A stretch of 64,000 bases of DNA from an uncultured bacterium (GCA_903912525.1 CAIWHK010000028.1:79625-143624), one strand, 5' to 3'. Shown: positions 10,362-21,843, counted from the first letter of the stretch. Notes: generated from the letters alone by a model not told the origin. Made by a program: numbers and translations.

Positions 10362-11387
10362 ATGATCAAGATGGGCGTCATCGGCTGCGGATACTGGGGT
10401 CCGAACCTGATCCGGAATTTCGCGGCGCAACAGGGAGCCCAGCTGGCGTACATCTCGGACCTCGACGAGAAGCGCCTGAACCACGTCGGCCTGGTGTACC
10501 CCTCCGCGAAGAAGACCCTCAACTACCGCGAGATCCTCGAGGACCCCGAAGTGCAGGCCGTGGTCGTCGCCACGCCGATGTCGACGCACTTCCCCATTGG
10601 GCGCGAAGTACTCGAGTCGGGCAAGCACCTGTTCCTGGAAAAGCCGATGGCCACGACCAGCGATGACTGTCGCACGCTGAACCGGATCGCGAAAGAACGC
10701 GGGCTGCAGATCATGGTCGGCCACACCTTCGTCTACACGCCGGCTGTGCGTAAGATCAAGACGCTGATGGAAGCGGGCGAGCTGGGCGAGATCTACTACG
10801 TGAACATCTCGCGCGTGAACCTCGGCCTGTTCCAGAAGGACGCGAACGTGGTGTGGGACCTCGCGCCGCACGACGTGGCGATGCTGAACCATCTCTTCGG
10901 CGCCGACCCGGTCGCGGTCAGCGCCATCGGCCACTGCTACGTGCAGAAGGAACTGGGCATCGAGGACGTCGCCTTCGTGACGCTCGAGTACCCGGGCAAG
11001 CGCCTCGTGCACATCCACGTCAGCTGGCTGGACCCGAACAAGGTGCGCCTGTGCACGTTCGTCGGCAGCCGCAAGATGCTGGTCTACGACGACGTCTCGC
11101 CGTCCGAGAAGATCCGCGTCTACGACAAGGGCGTCGACGTGCAGCCGCACTACGAGAACTTCGGCGAGTTCCAGCTGCTCTACCGCTCGGGCGACGTGTT
11201 CATCCCGCGCCTCGACACGGTCGAGCCCCTGAAGGCCGAGACGACGCACTTCCTGGACGTCATCAAGGGCACGGCGACGCCGCTGAGCTCGGGCGAGCAT
11301 GGCCTGCGCGTGGTGCAGGTGCTCGAGGGCGCCTGCCGGTCGATGGCCGAGAGCGGGCGCCAGGTCGCCCTGAAGTACGACGCCTGA
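10362..11387 (+). CDS. Gfo/Idh/MocA-family oxidoreductase
   Basis: MGVIGCGYWGPNLIRNF Rossmann motif; VVVATPMSTHF; FLEKPMA. Confidence 0.92.
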   Translation: MIKMGVIGCGYWGPNLIRNFAAQQGAQLAYISDLDEKRLNHVGLVYPSAKKTLNYREILEDPEVQAVVVATPMSTHFPIGREVLESGKHLFLEKPMATTSDDCRTLNRIAKERGLQIMVGHTFVYTPAVRKIKTLMEAGELGEIYYVNISRVNLGLFQKDANVVWDLAPHDVAMLNHLFGADPVAVSAIGHCYVQKELGIEDVAFVTLEYPGKRLVHIHVSWLDPNKVRLCTFVGSRKMLVYDDVSPSEKIRVYDKGVDVQPHYENFGEFQLLYRSGDVFIPRLDTVEPLKAETTHFLDVIKGTATPLSSGEHGLRVVQVLEGACRSMAESGRQVALKYDA

Positions 11388-11388
11388 T

Positions 11389-12555
11389 TTGGACGCGGGT
11401 GCACAGGGCCCCGATGGGCGCTCCCTGATCCGCGTCGCGATGATCGGCCAGAAGGGCTATCCGCCGGTCCACGGCGGGATCGAGAAGCACGTGGCCGAGC
11501 TGGCGTCGCGCCTGCCCGGCCACGGCTTCGCGGTCGAGATCTACAGCCGGCCCCACTACAGCTCCCTGGACGGTGACAGCGGCCTGCCCGCAGTCACCGT
11601 CCGGAAGCTGCGCAGCATTCCCACCAAGCACCTCGACGCCATCTCGCACACCGTGGCCGCCACGTTCGACGTGCTGCGCCGGCCGGCGCCGCTGGTGCAC
11701 TACCACGCGCTGGGGCCGGGCCTGCTGGCGGGCGTGCCGCGCTGGCTGGGGAGGCGGCGCACCATCGTGACGGTGCACGGCCTGGACTGGCAGCGCGAAA
11801 AGTGGGGCCCCCTCGCGCGCGGCGTGCTGCGCGTGGGGGAGTGGGCGAGCGCGGCGCTGCCCGACCGCACCATCGTCGTCTCGCAGGCCCTGGCCGCGCA
11901 CTATCGCGAGCGTCATCACCGCGGCGTGACGTACATCCCCAACGGGATCGAGACGCCGGTCCTGCGCGCCCCGGCTCGCCTGGGCGAACTGGGCGTCGAC
12001 CGGCCGTTCGTCCTGTTCGTGGCGCGACTGGTGCCGGAGAAGGGGTGCCACCTGCTGGTGGACGCCTGGCGCGACCTGCCGGGCGACCTGCGCGACGCCT
12101 ACCAGCTGGTCGTGGCCGGCGACGCCGGCTTCACGCACGGCTATGCCGACCGGCTGCGGCGCGAAGCACCGCCGGGGATCGTCTTCCCGGGTTACGTGCA
12201 TGGCGAGTTGCTGGCCGAGCTCTATTCGTCGGCCGCGCTGATGGTGCTGCCGTCGACGCTGGAGGGGCTGTCGATCTCCCTGCTGGAAGCCATGGCCCAT
12301 GCCCGTTGCTGCCTGGTCAGCGACATCCCCCCGAACGTGGAGGCGGCCGGCGGCAACGCCGCGCTGTTCGCCAGCGGCGACGCGGGGGACCTGCGGCGGG
12401 CACTGGTCGAACTGCTGCGGGATGCCCCGCGGCGGGACCGCCTGGGCCTGGCGGCGGCCGCCCACGCGCGCGCCAACTACGACTGGGACCGGGTGGCTGC
12501 GCAGACAGCGGCCCTCTATCGGGAGGCGCTCTCGGGATCGCCAAAATCGATTTGA
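11389..12555 (+). CDS. Glycosyltransferase family 4-type
   Basis: GYPPVHGGIEKHVAELA; RLVPEKGCHLLVDA; STLEGLSISLLEAMAHA; TTG start. Confidence 0.88.
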   Translation: MDAGAQGPDGRSLIRVAMIGQKGYPPVHGGIEKHVAELASRLPGHGFAVEIYSRPHYSSLDGDSGLPAVTVRKLRSIPTKHLDAISHTVAATFDVLRRPAPLVHYHALGPGLLAGVPRWLGRRRTIVTVHGLDWQREKWGPLARGVLRVGEWASAALPDRTIVVSQALAAHYRERHHRGVTYIPNGIETPVLRAPARLGELGVDRPFVLFVARLVPEKGCHLLVDAWRDLPGDLRDAYQLVVAGDAGFTHGYADRLRREAPPGIVFPGYVHGELLAELYSSAALMVLPSTLEGLSISLLEAMAHARCCLVSDIPPNVEAAGGNAALFASGDAGDLRRALVELLRDAPRRDRLGLAAAAHARANYDWDRVAAQTAALYREALSGSPKSI

Positions 12556-12580
12556 CAATGCCCGGAGCCGCTATTATCTG
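12552..12580 (+). promoter_or_regulatory. Sigma70-type promoter of tRNA-Gly(GCC)
   Basis: TTGACA - 17 nt - TATCTG at end of the preceding glycosyltransferase gene. Confidence 0.6.
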
Positions 12581-12595
12581 TACTGGACGTTTCAA

Positions 12596-12671
<76 letters not shown>

Positions 12672-12675
12672 GATC

Positions 12676-12713
12676 GAAGGGGAGGACCAAGCGGTCCTCC
12701 CCTTCGCGTTTTT
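12676..12713 (+). terminator. Intrinsic terminator after tRNA-Gly
   Basis: 13-bp stem GAAGGGGAGGACC-AAGC-GGTCCTCCCCTTC followed by GCGTTTTT. Confidence 0.9.
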
Positions 12714-12765
12714 GCTGCCCGCGCGCCCGCGGGGGCGGGTTCGCTGCGGATGGCGCCTCGTGCGG

Positions 12766-12794
12766 TTGACATGACCGCCGGCAGCGAACATACT
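12766..12794 (+). promoter_or_regulatory. Sigma70-type promoter of tRNA-Cys
   Basis: TTGACA - 17 nt - CATACT. Confidence 0.65.
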
Positions 12795-12807
12795 TGCGCG
12801 CTATGGA

Positions 12808-12881
12808 GGCGGCATAGCCAAGCGGTAAGGCGACGGTCTGCAAAACCGTTATCCCCGGTTCGATTCCGGGTGCCGCCTCCA
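12808..12881 (+). tRNA. tRNA-Cys (GCA)
   Basis: GGCGGCA...TCTGCAAAA...TGCCGCCTCCA cloverleaf. Confidence 0.96.
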
Positions 12882-12889
12882 CTTCCACC

Positions 12890-12910
12890 ACGGCCCCAGG
12901 GCCGTTTTTT
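12890..12910 (+). terminator. Intrinsic terminator after tRNA-Cys
   Basis: CGGCCC-CA-GGGCCG then TTTTTT. Confidence 0.85.
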
Positions 12911-12981
12911 CGTGCCCGGCCCCGGGCCCCGGTCGCCAATGGTCGATGGGCACCGCCACTGGTGATACCGCCACTGGCCGA

Positions 12982-13010
12982 TTGACAGGGCCGCGCGCGC
13001 TCCCGATGAT
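12982..13010 (+). promoter_or_regulatory. Sigma70-type promoter of tRNA-Leu
   Basis: TTGACA - 17 nt - GATGAT. Confidence 0.55.
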
Positions 13011-13025
13011 GGTCGCCGTGCGGGT

Positions 13026-13112
13026 GCCGGGATGGCGAAACGGGTAGACGCAAGGGACTTAAAATCCCTCGGAGCCAGCTCCGTGCCGGTTCGAGTCCGG
13101 CTCCCGGCACCA
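13026..13112 (+). tRNA. tRNA-Leu (TAA)
   Basis: Class II tRNA with long variable arm; anticodon loop CTTAAAA; CCA encoded. Confidence 0.96.
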
Positions 13113-13159
13113 ACGGCGGCTCCGCGCCGCGCACCCTCGAGCCCCGGACGGAGACCCGC

Positions 13160-14308
13160 GTGCGCCTGGCCTTCCTTTCCATCGGACGCCACATCCACAC
13201 CGAGCGCTGGATCCGCTGGTTCAGCGACCAGGGCCACGAGTGCCACCTGCTGACGGTTCAGCCGGGCGACGTGCCGGGCGTGACGGTGCACGATATCCGG
13301 CGTGGTTTCGGGCCCAAGCCGCTGCGCTACGCTTTCTCTCTGGCCGAGGTGCGCGCCTGCCTGCGGCGCCTGCAGCCCGACCTGCTCAACACGCATTTCC
13401 TGACGGGCTACGGCTACTGGGGGCATTATTCGGGTTTCCATCCGAACGTGCTGACGGTGTGGGGCGACGACGTCTACGTGACGCCGTTCGAGAACGCGTT
13501 GAAGAACCGCCTCGCGCGCGCGGCGCTCGGCAGCTGTGACGCGCTGACCGGCGACTCGGCCGACATCCTGGCCGTCAGCGCCACGCTGGGCGCCGACCCC
13601 GAGCGCAGCTTCCGCGTGCTGTGGGGCGTCGATTTCGAGGTGTTCCGCCCGGCCGACGCCGAGGCGTGGCGCGTCGCGCACGGCTTCTCGCGCGAACAGA
13701 TCGTCTACTTCTCGCCGCGCAGCTACACGCAGCCCTACTACAACATCGACATCGTCATCGAGGCGGCCGCGCGGGTGGCGGCCGCCGAGCCGCGCGCGCG
13801 GTTCGTGTTCAGCGGTTACGAGGGCGACCCCGCGCCGTTCGCGGCATTGGTGGCGAAGGCCGGGCTCACCCACCGCGCGGTGGTTGTCGGTCGCCTGCCG
13901 CACGCGGAATTCGCGACGGCGCTGCAGGCCTGCGACGTGTTCATCTCGGTACCCTCGGTCGACGCGACGGCCGTCAGCCTGCTCGAGGCGATGGCAACCG
14001 GCCGCGCGGTGATCGTCTCGAGCCTGGCCTCGGCCTGCGAGTGGGTCGTCGACGGCGTGTCGGGACGTGTCGTGGCGCCGCGCAGCGCCGGCGAACTGGC
14101 CGTGGCGATGCTGGATTTGGCCGCGTCCGACGCGCGCCGCCGCGAACTCGGCGACGCCGCGCTCGCGGTGGCGCGCGAACACGCAGGCTTTGCGGCGAAC
14201 ATGCGCATCGTCGAACGCATCTTCGCGCATCTGCTCGAGGGTGCGCCGTGGCCCCGCGAGGCCAGCCTGGCCGCGCTGCAGGCGGGGAAGGGCGCGGGTT
14301 CGCGATGA
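13160..14308 (+). CDS. Glycosyltransferase family 4-type
   Basis: MRLAFLSIGRHIHTERWIRWF; PSVDATAVSLLEAMATGRAVIVS. Confidence 0.85.
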   Translation: MRLAFLSIGRHIHTERWIRWFSDQGHECHLLTVQPGDVPGVTVHDIRRGFGPKPLRYAFSLAEVRACLRRLQPDLLNTHFLTGYGYWGHYSGFHPNVLTVWGDDVYVTPFENALKNRLARAALGSCDALTGDSADILAVSATLGADPERSFRVLWGVDFEVFRPADAEAWRVAHGFSREQIVYFSPRSYTQPYYNIDIVIEAAARVAAAEPRARFVFSGYEGDPAPFAALVAKAGLTHRAVVVGRLPHAEFATALQACDVFISVPSVDATAVSLLEAMATGRAVIVSSLASACEWVVDGVSGRVVAPRSAGELAVAMLDLAASDARRRELGDAALAVAREHAGFAANMRIVERIFAHLLEGAPWPREASLAALQAGKGAGSR

Positions 14309-15267
14309 AGCTCTCGGTCGTCACGCCGACGTTCAACAAGCGCGCGCTGCTCGAGCGCACGCTCGCGGCGTTGCGCGCGCAGGAGCTGCCGAAGGGAACA
14401 GGATGGGAGATCGTCGTTGTCGACGACGGCTCCACCGACGACACGGCCGCGTGGCTGGCCGCGCAGGCGGCTGTGCCGGGGTCGCCGCAGCTGCGCGTCG
14501 TCTCGCCGGGCGGCAACGTCGGCCGCGCGCGCGCCCGCAACCTGGGTGCGCGCGCCGCGCGGGGGCAGTGGATCGTCTTCATCGACGACGACATCGTCGC
14601 CCCGCCCGGCCTGCTGGCCGCGCACCTTGACCTGCTCGAGAGGCACCCGGGCGATGGCACCATCGGCTATGCCGTCACCGAGCCGCGCCTGGTCGATGCC
14701 CCGCACCTGCACTACCTCGACACCCGCGGGACGGCGCGCCTGGGCCCCGGCCCGGCGCCCGGCCGCTACTTCGTCACCCAGAACGCGGCCGTGCCGCGCG
14801 AGGCGTTCCTGGCCGTCGGCGGCTTCGATGAGGCTTACCTCGGCTACGGCTTCGAGGACATGGAGGTGGCGTTCCGCCTGGAGGACCGGGCGCAGGTGCG
14901 GTTCCACTGCCTGCCGGCGCCGGTGCCGGTCCATGTGCACCACCACACGCTGGCCCAGTTGCTGGCCAAGCGGCGCGAGTGTGGGCGGGGCTCCCTGCGC
15001 CTGCTCGCGGCATCGCACCCGGGCCGCCTGCGCGAGATGTCCCTGCACCACGTCATCGACGGGCAGGGGTGCGGCCGGCCGGGCCCGGCCACGGTGCTGC
15101 TGCGGGCCTTCCTGGACGGCGGAGGCGCCGTCCTGCTGCCGCGCCTGCTCGCCCGCTGGCCCGAGGGCCCCGGGCATGGCCCCCGCTGGCGGGGCCTGTA
15201 CTTCAGGTTGATGAACCTGGCCGTGCTCGGCTGTTACCGACAAGGCGTCAGGGATTCCGCCGTCTGA
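14305..15267 (+). CDS. Glycosyltransferase family 2
   Basis: MKLSVVTPTFNKRALLERTL...IVVVDDGSTDDTAAWL...VFIDDDI; ATGA overlap with previous gene. Confidence 0.92.
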   Translation: MKLSVVTPTFNKRALLERTLAALRAQELPKGTGWEIVVVDDGSTDDTAAWLAAQAAVPGSPQLRVVSPGGNVGRARARNLGARAARGQWIVFIDDDIVAPPGLLAAHLDLLERHPGDGTIGYAVTEPRLVDAPHLHYLDTRGTARLGPGPAPGRYFVTQNAAVPREAFLAVGGFDEAYLGYGFEDMEVAFRLEDRAQVRFHCLPAPVPVHVHHHTLAQLLAKRRECGRGSLRLLAASHPGRLREMSLHHVIDGQGCGRPGPATVLLRAFLDGGGAVLLPRLLARWPEGPGHGPRWRGLYFRLMNLAVLGCYRQGVRDSAV

Positions 15268-15475
15268 TCTGCCAATCCGTCATTATTATCATGTCAAAAA
15301 GGCAGGCTGCTCTTCTGTCATTAGTGGCGCGCGTCTGTCGGGGACATCGTCGGGGCATGTAACCTATTGCTGGACAGTATCATAGATATTTTGCGCCGCG
15401 ATTGCCGGCGCGGCACGCGCCTTGTTATTGAGACCTTGCGAAAACAAATGGACCCTCGGCAACGGAGTGAGTGAC

Positions 15476-17437
<1,962 letters not shown>

Positions 17438-17506
17438 CCCGAAGCCGGGGGCCGGGCCCTTTCGGGGTCCGGCTCCAGCATGTTGATAAAATAGATCAAA
17501 ATTAGT

Positions 17507-17535
17507 TTGACGGGGTGGCCAGCATCGGCTAGAAT
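17507..17535 (+). promoter_or_regulatory. Sigma70-type promoter upstream of rpoD-like gene
   Basis: TTGACG - 17 nt - TAGAAT. Confidence 0.65.
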
Positions 17536-17814
17536 AGGGCCTGACTTGATGGGAACCAATTGCAAAATAAAGAGATGCATCACTGAAGGACAACGGCGAA
17601 AAACGCAGGTGGTCGGGAACTTTTTGCGGGTGCGCAACGTTTTCAAGTCTCCGGGGCTTTCGTGGTTTAAAGATGACTTGGAATGTCAAGTAAGAGGGCC
17701 GCAACGAAGGCGGCCGGCCTTTCGGGGAAGCCGCCCGGGGGCGGCAGAACCGATGGCAAATAATTCGGCAGCGGTGGGCCGCGGCCGGTCCGGGGAAGGC
17801 AAGGAGGACGCAGC

Positions 17815-18669
17815 GTGTACGAAGTCGAACTGAGCAGCGACCGCCGGGAGAGCCAGACCCTGCAGCACTACCTGCAGACGATCGGCAAGCATCGCCTGTT
17901 GACGCGCGAAGAGGAATTCGAGCTGGCGCGCCTCATCCGCGACGGGGACAAGGCGGCCCTCGACAGGCTGGTCAACAGCAACCTCCGCTTCGTCGTCAGC
18001 GTGGCCAAGAAGTTCCTCAACCAGGGCCTCAGCTACATGGACCTGATCGCCGAGGGGAACATCGGCCTGATCACCGCGGCCAAGCGCTTCGACGAGCGCC
18101 GCGAGTTCCGTTTCATTTCCTACGCGGTGTGGTGGATCCGCCAGGCGATCCAGAAGGCCATTGCCGAGCAGACCAACACCGTGCGCCTGCCGATCAACCG
18201 GTCGCAGCAGGCCCAGAAGATCAAGCGCCTGTCGCAGCGCCTGGAACAGAAGAACCTGCGGCCGGTGTACCAGCAGGAACTGGCCGACGCGATGAAGCTG
18301 GACCTGCGCAAGATGCAGCAGATCCAGGCCGCGAGCCGCCCGCTGGTGAGTATCGACCAGCCGCTGTACGAGGACGATGTGACGCTCGCCGATACGCTGA
18401 GCGATCCGGAGGCCGGGGATGCCGAGCAGTCCTACGTGGACGACGAGCTCGTCAAGGAGCTCGGGGAGGCCATGAGCCTGCTGACGCCGCGCGAGAAGGA
18501 CATCGTCTCGCGCTACTACGGCCTCGGCAGCGAGGAGACGGCCTCGCTGGAGACCATCGGCCAGGACATCAACCTGTCGCGTGAGCGCGTCCGGCAGATC
18601 CGGAACCAGGCGCTGACGAAGATGCGGCAGTTCGGCCGGGGCAGCCGCCTGGTGGACTACCTGAATTGA
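17815..18669 (+). CDS. rpoD: Primary-type RNA polymerase sigma factor (short, no region 1.1)
   Basis: 284 aa with SNLRFVVSVAKKFLNQGLSYMDLIAEGNIGLITAAKRFDERREFRFISYAVWWIRQAI and LTPREKDIVSRYYGL...INLSRERVRQIRNQALTKMR; GTG start with AAGGAGG. Confidence 0.93.
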   Translation: MYEVELSSDRRESQTLQHYLQTIGKHRLLTREEEFELARLIRDGDKAALDRLVNSNLRFVVSVAKKFLNQGLSYMDLIAEGNIGLITAAKRFDERREFRFISYAVWWIRQAIQKAIAEQTNTVRLPINRSQQAQKIKRLSQRLEQKNLRPVYQQELADAMKLDLRKMQQIQAASRPLVSIDQPLYEDDVTLADTLSDPEAGDAEQSYVDDELVKELGEAMSLLTPREKDIVSRYYGLGSEETASLETIGQDINLSRERVRQIRNQALTKMRQFGRGSRLVDYLN

Positions 18670-18699
18670 CGCGCGAATGCCGGGTCGCGGGGTTTTTCA

Positions 18700-18728
18700 T
18701 TGACTCCCGCGCCCCGGCGTCTTAGTTT
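18700..18728 (+). promoter_or_regulatory. Sigma70-type promoter of tRNA-Val
   Basis: TTGACT - 17 nt - TAGTTT. Confidence 0.5.
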
Positions 18729-18739
18729 CGCGCGCTGTT

Positions 18740-18818
18740 GGGCGATTAGCTCAGTTTTGGTTAGAGCGCTTGTTTGACAGACAAGAGGTCACTGGTTCGA
18801 GTCCAGTATCGCCCACCA
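18740..18818 (+). tRNA. tRNA-Val (GAC)
   Basis: GGGCGAT...TTGACAG anticodon loop...ATCGCCCACCA; D-loop slightly long. Confidence 0.93.
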
Positions 18819-18838
18819 CCAAGCTCTCGGATTCCGGG

Positions 18839-18871
18839 GCCCGTTGCCGCAGCGCGGCGGCGGGCTCTTTT
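18839..18871 (+). terminator. Intrinsic terminator after tRNA-Val
   Basis: GCCCGTTGCCGC-AGC-GCGGCGGCGGGC stem followed by TCTTTT. Confidence 0.75.
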
Positions 18872-18880
18872 CGAAAATGC

Positions 18881-18950
18881 GCCAGGAAGGCCGCAAACCA
18901 GGTAAGAAGGGCGCAAGCGCGGCAAGAAGGCCGCAAGCGCGGCAGCAACA
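18881..18950 (+). repeat. ~20-bp tandem repeat in thrS leader
   Basis: GCCAGGAAGGCCGCAAACCAG / GTAAGAAGGGCGCAAGCGCG / GCAAGAAGGCCGCAAGCGCG / GCAGCAACA. Confidence 0.75.
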
Positions 18951-19023
18951 TGTCATCGTTCCGCCTCATTTACCCGCGCCCCCTCGTCAGATCTCATTTG
19001 GGGCGGCAGGAAGGTAGCCAGCC

Positions 19024-20943
19024 ATGTCGGACCTGAATCTGACCCTTCCGGACGGACAGACCCTGACTCTCGAAGCCGGCCGCCCCTGGGCGGACGCCGT
19101 GCGCCAGATCGGCGAGGGCCTGCTGCGCAACGCGCTGGCCGTCACGGTCGACGGCGTCAACCACTCCCTGGCCGAGCCGGCCCGGGCGGGCGGACAGATG
19201 ACGGTCATCACGCGCTCGGGCAAGGGTGGAGCCGAGACGTTGCGGCACTCGACCGCGCACCTCCTGGCCTGGGCCGTGCAGGACCTCTTCCCGGGCACGA
19301 AGTTCGCGTTCGGGCCGGACATCGAGAACGGGTTCTACTACGACTTCGACCGCCCCGAGGCGTTCTCCGATGAGGACCTCGCGCGGATCGAAGTGCGCAT
19401 GCGCGAACTGGCCGGCGGCAAGGTCGCCATCGAGCGCGCCGAGGTCAGCTCGGCCGAGGCCCGCGAGCTGTTCAAGGACCAGCCCTACAAGCTGGAGCAG
19501 ATCGACGAGCTGGGGGACCGGCAGTTGTCGATCTACCGCATGGGCGGCTTCACCGACCTCTGCGAAGGCCCCCATGTGCCCGACACCACCGAACTGAAGG
19601 CGTTCAAGCTGCTGAGCGTGGCCGGCGCCTACTGGCGCGGCGACGCCAAGCGCGCCATGCTGCAGCGCATCTACGGCACCGCCTTCTTCAAGAAGAAGGA
19701 ACTCGACGACCATCTCGTGATGCTGGAAGAGGCGAAGAAGCGCGACCATCGCAAGCTGGGCCGCGAGCTCGACCTGTTCGGCATCATGGAAGAGGCCGGC
19801 CCCGGGTTGTCGTTCTGGTTCCCGCGCGGTGACTTGTTGCGCGAGCAGATCATCGACTACTGGAAGGCCGTGCACCGGCGGTGCGGCTACCAGACCGTGA
19901 CGACGCCGCACATCTCGCAGGCCGGCCTGTGGGAGACTTCCGGGCACATGGAGTTCTACAAGGAAAACATGTACGTGTTCGAGCAGGACGAACGTCCGTA
20001 CGTCGTCAAGCCGATGAACTGCCCGGGCCACATCCTGATGTACAAGCGCAAGACGCGCGGCTACCGCAACCTGCCGGTGCGCCTGGCCGAGCTGGGCACC
20101 GTCTACCGCGCCGAGCTGAAGGGCGCGCTGCACGGCCTGATGCGCGTGCGCGGCTTCACGCAGGACGACGGCCACATTTTCTGCACGCCCGACCAGCTCG
20201 AGGACGAGGTGAGCAACACCATCGACCTCGTGAAGGAGATCCTCGGCACGTTCGGCTTCAATGACTTCAAGGTCGAACTGTCGGTCCGCGACCCGCTGAA
20301 CAAGGAAAAGTACGCGGGCACGGACGAGGAGTGGGACGCCGCCGAGAGCTCGCTGGTCAAGGCGCTGGAGAAGCACAGCCTGGCCTACACGCGCGAGGAG
20401 GGCGAGGCTGTTTTCTACGGCCCGAAGATCGACGTCAAGCTGATCGACGCCATCGGCCGCCGCTGGCAGGCCAGCACGATCCAGTTCGACTTCAACCTGC
20501 CCCGCCGGTTCGACGTCCGGTTCACGGACCACGAGGGCCAGGAGCAGTACGTCTACATGGTGCACCGGGCGATCCTGGGGTCGCTCGAGCGCTTCATCGG
20601 CATCCTGACCGAGCACTTTGCCGGGGACTTCCCGGTGTGGCTGGCGCCGGAGCAGGTGCGCATCCTGTCGGTCAGTCGCGACCAGCACGAATACGCCGAG
20701 GCGACGGCCAACCTGCTGCGCGAAAAGGGCTTGAGGGCCGAGGCGGACGTTCGCGAAGAGAAGATCGGCTTCAAGATCCGCGAGGCCGAGGTCATGCGGG
20801 TGCCCTGGATGCTGATCGTCGGCGGGCGCGAGGCCGAAACCGGTCAGGTGTCGGTCCGGGTTCGCCACCAGGGGGACCTCGGGTCCCGGCCGGTGGCCGA
20901 CGTGGCCGACGATCTCCTTGACTTGGTGCGGAAACGGCAGTAG
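19024..20943 (+). CDS. thrS: Threonyl-tRNA synthetase
   Basis: TGS domain, HSTAHLLAWAVQDLFP, class II motifs (MNCPGHILMYK, RVRGFTQDDGHIFC). Confidence 0.98.
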   Translation: MSDLNLTLPDGQTLTLEAGRPWADAVRQIGEGLLRNALAVTVDGVNHSLAEPARAGGQMTVITRSGKGGAETLRHSTAHLLAWAVQDLFPGTKFAFGPDIENGFYYDFDRPEAFSDEDLARIEVRMRELAGGKVAIERAEVSSAEARELFKDQPYKLEQIDELGDRQLSIYRMGGFTDLCEGPHVPDTTELKAFKLLSVAGAYWRGDAKRAMLQRIYGTAFFKKKELDDHLVMLEEAKKRDHRKLGRELDLFGIMEEAGPGLSFWFPRGDLLREQIIDYWKAVHRRCGYQTVTTPHISQAGLWETSGHMEFYKENMYVFEQDERPYVVKPMNCPGHILMYKRKTRGYRNLPVRLAELGTVYRAELKGALHGLMRVRGFTQDDGHIFCTPDQLEDEVSNTIDLVKEILGTFGFNDFKVELSVRDPLNKEKYAGTDEEWDAAESSLVKALEKHSLAYTREEGEAVFYGPKIDVKLIDAIGRRWQASTIQFDFNLPRRFDVRFTDHEGQEQYVYMVHRAILGSLERFIGILTEHFAGDFPVWLAPEQVRILSVSRDQHEYAEATANLLREKGLRAEADVREEKIGFKIREAEVMRVPWMLIVGGREAETGQVSVRVRHQGDLGSRPVADVADDLLDLVRKRQ

Positions 20944-20959
20944 TTTTTGCGATTGCAGA

Positions 20960-21165
20960 ACCGTCGCGGACCGGGTGTCCCTGGCGGTACGGCCAAGCAG
21001 AGGTCCGCCCTCTCACCGTAGCCGTCCTGTGAGCTGACCACTGGACCCGCTTGTTCGGAGTCCAGTCAGGCGCCAAGCGCGCCGAAGGCCGGCCGGGATT
21101 GGAGCGGTTGCCAAACCCGGGGCCCATTCCAGGGGCCGGTGGCGGACCATTGTGTCCGCCTTTTT
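20960..21165 (+). promoter_or_regulatory. Putative attenuator leader upstream of infC
   Basis: Hairpin CTGGACCCG...CGGAGTCCAG (21041-21065); terminator GGCGGAC-CATTGT-GTCCGCC-TTTTT (21141-21165); GGTCCGCC at 21002-21009 is the exact complement of GGCGGACC at 21141-21148. Confidence 0.65.
21141..21165 (+). terminator. Intrinsic terminator (probable attenuator) upstream of infC
   Basis: 7-bp perfect GC stem, 6-nt loop, TTTTT tail. Confidence 0.85.
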
Positions 21166-21234
21166 GCGTCTGGTCGTCAGGACGGTCATGGGCCGGGACG
21201 GACGCGACGCGGTGGCATCCAGGAGGTCAGGCTT

Positions 21235-21756
<522 letters not shown>

Positions 21757-21793
21757 CCGCAAGGCGAAGCGGGACCGGCGGGCCGTCAGCGGC

Positions 21794-21835
21794 GAACCGG
21801 AACCAGCGAACCGGAAGCAGCGAACCGGAGAGAGA
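21794..21835 (+). repeat. 14-bp tandem repeat upstream of rpmI
   Basis: GAACCGGAACCAGC / GAACCGGAAGCAGC / GAACCGGAGAGAGA. Confidence 0.75.
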
Positions 21836-21843
21836 GTCGAGAC

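Noticed and set aside
17610-17655. SigmaE-like promoter (GGGAACTTTTT...TTTCAAG) in rpoD leader
   Set aside because: Spacing between the boxes is too long for the usual 15-17 nt.
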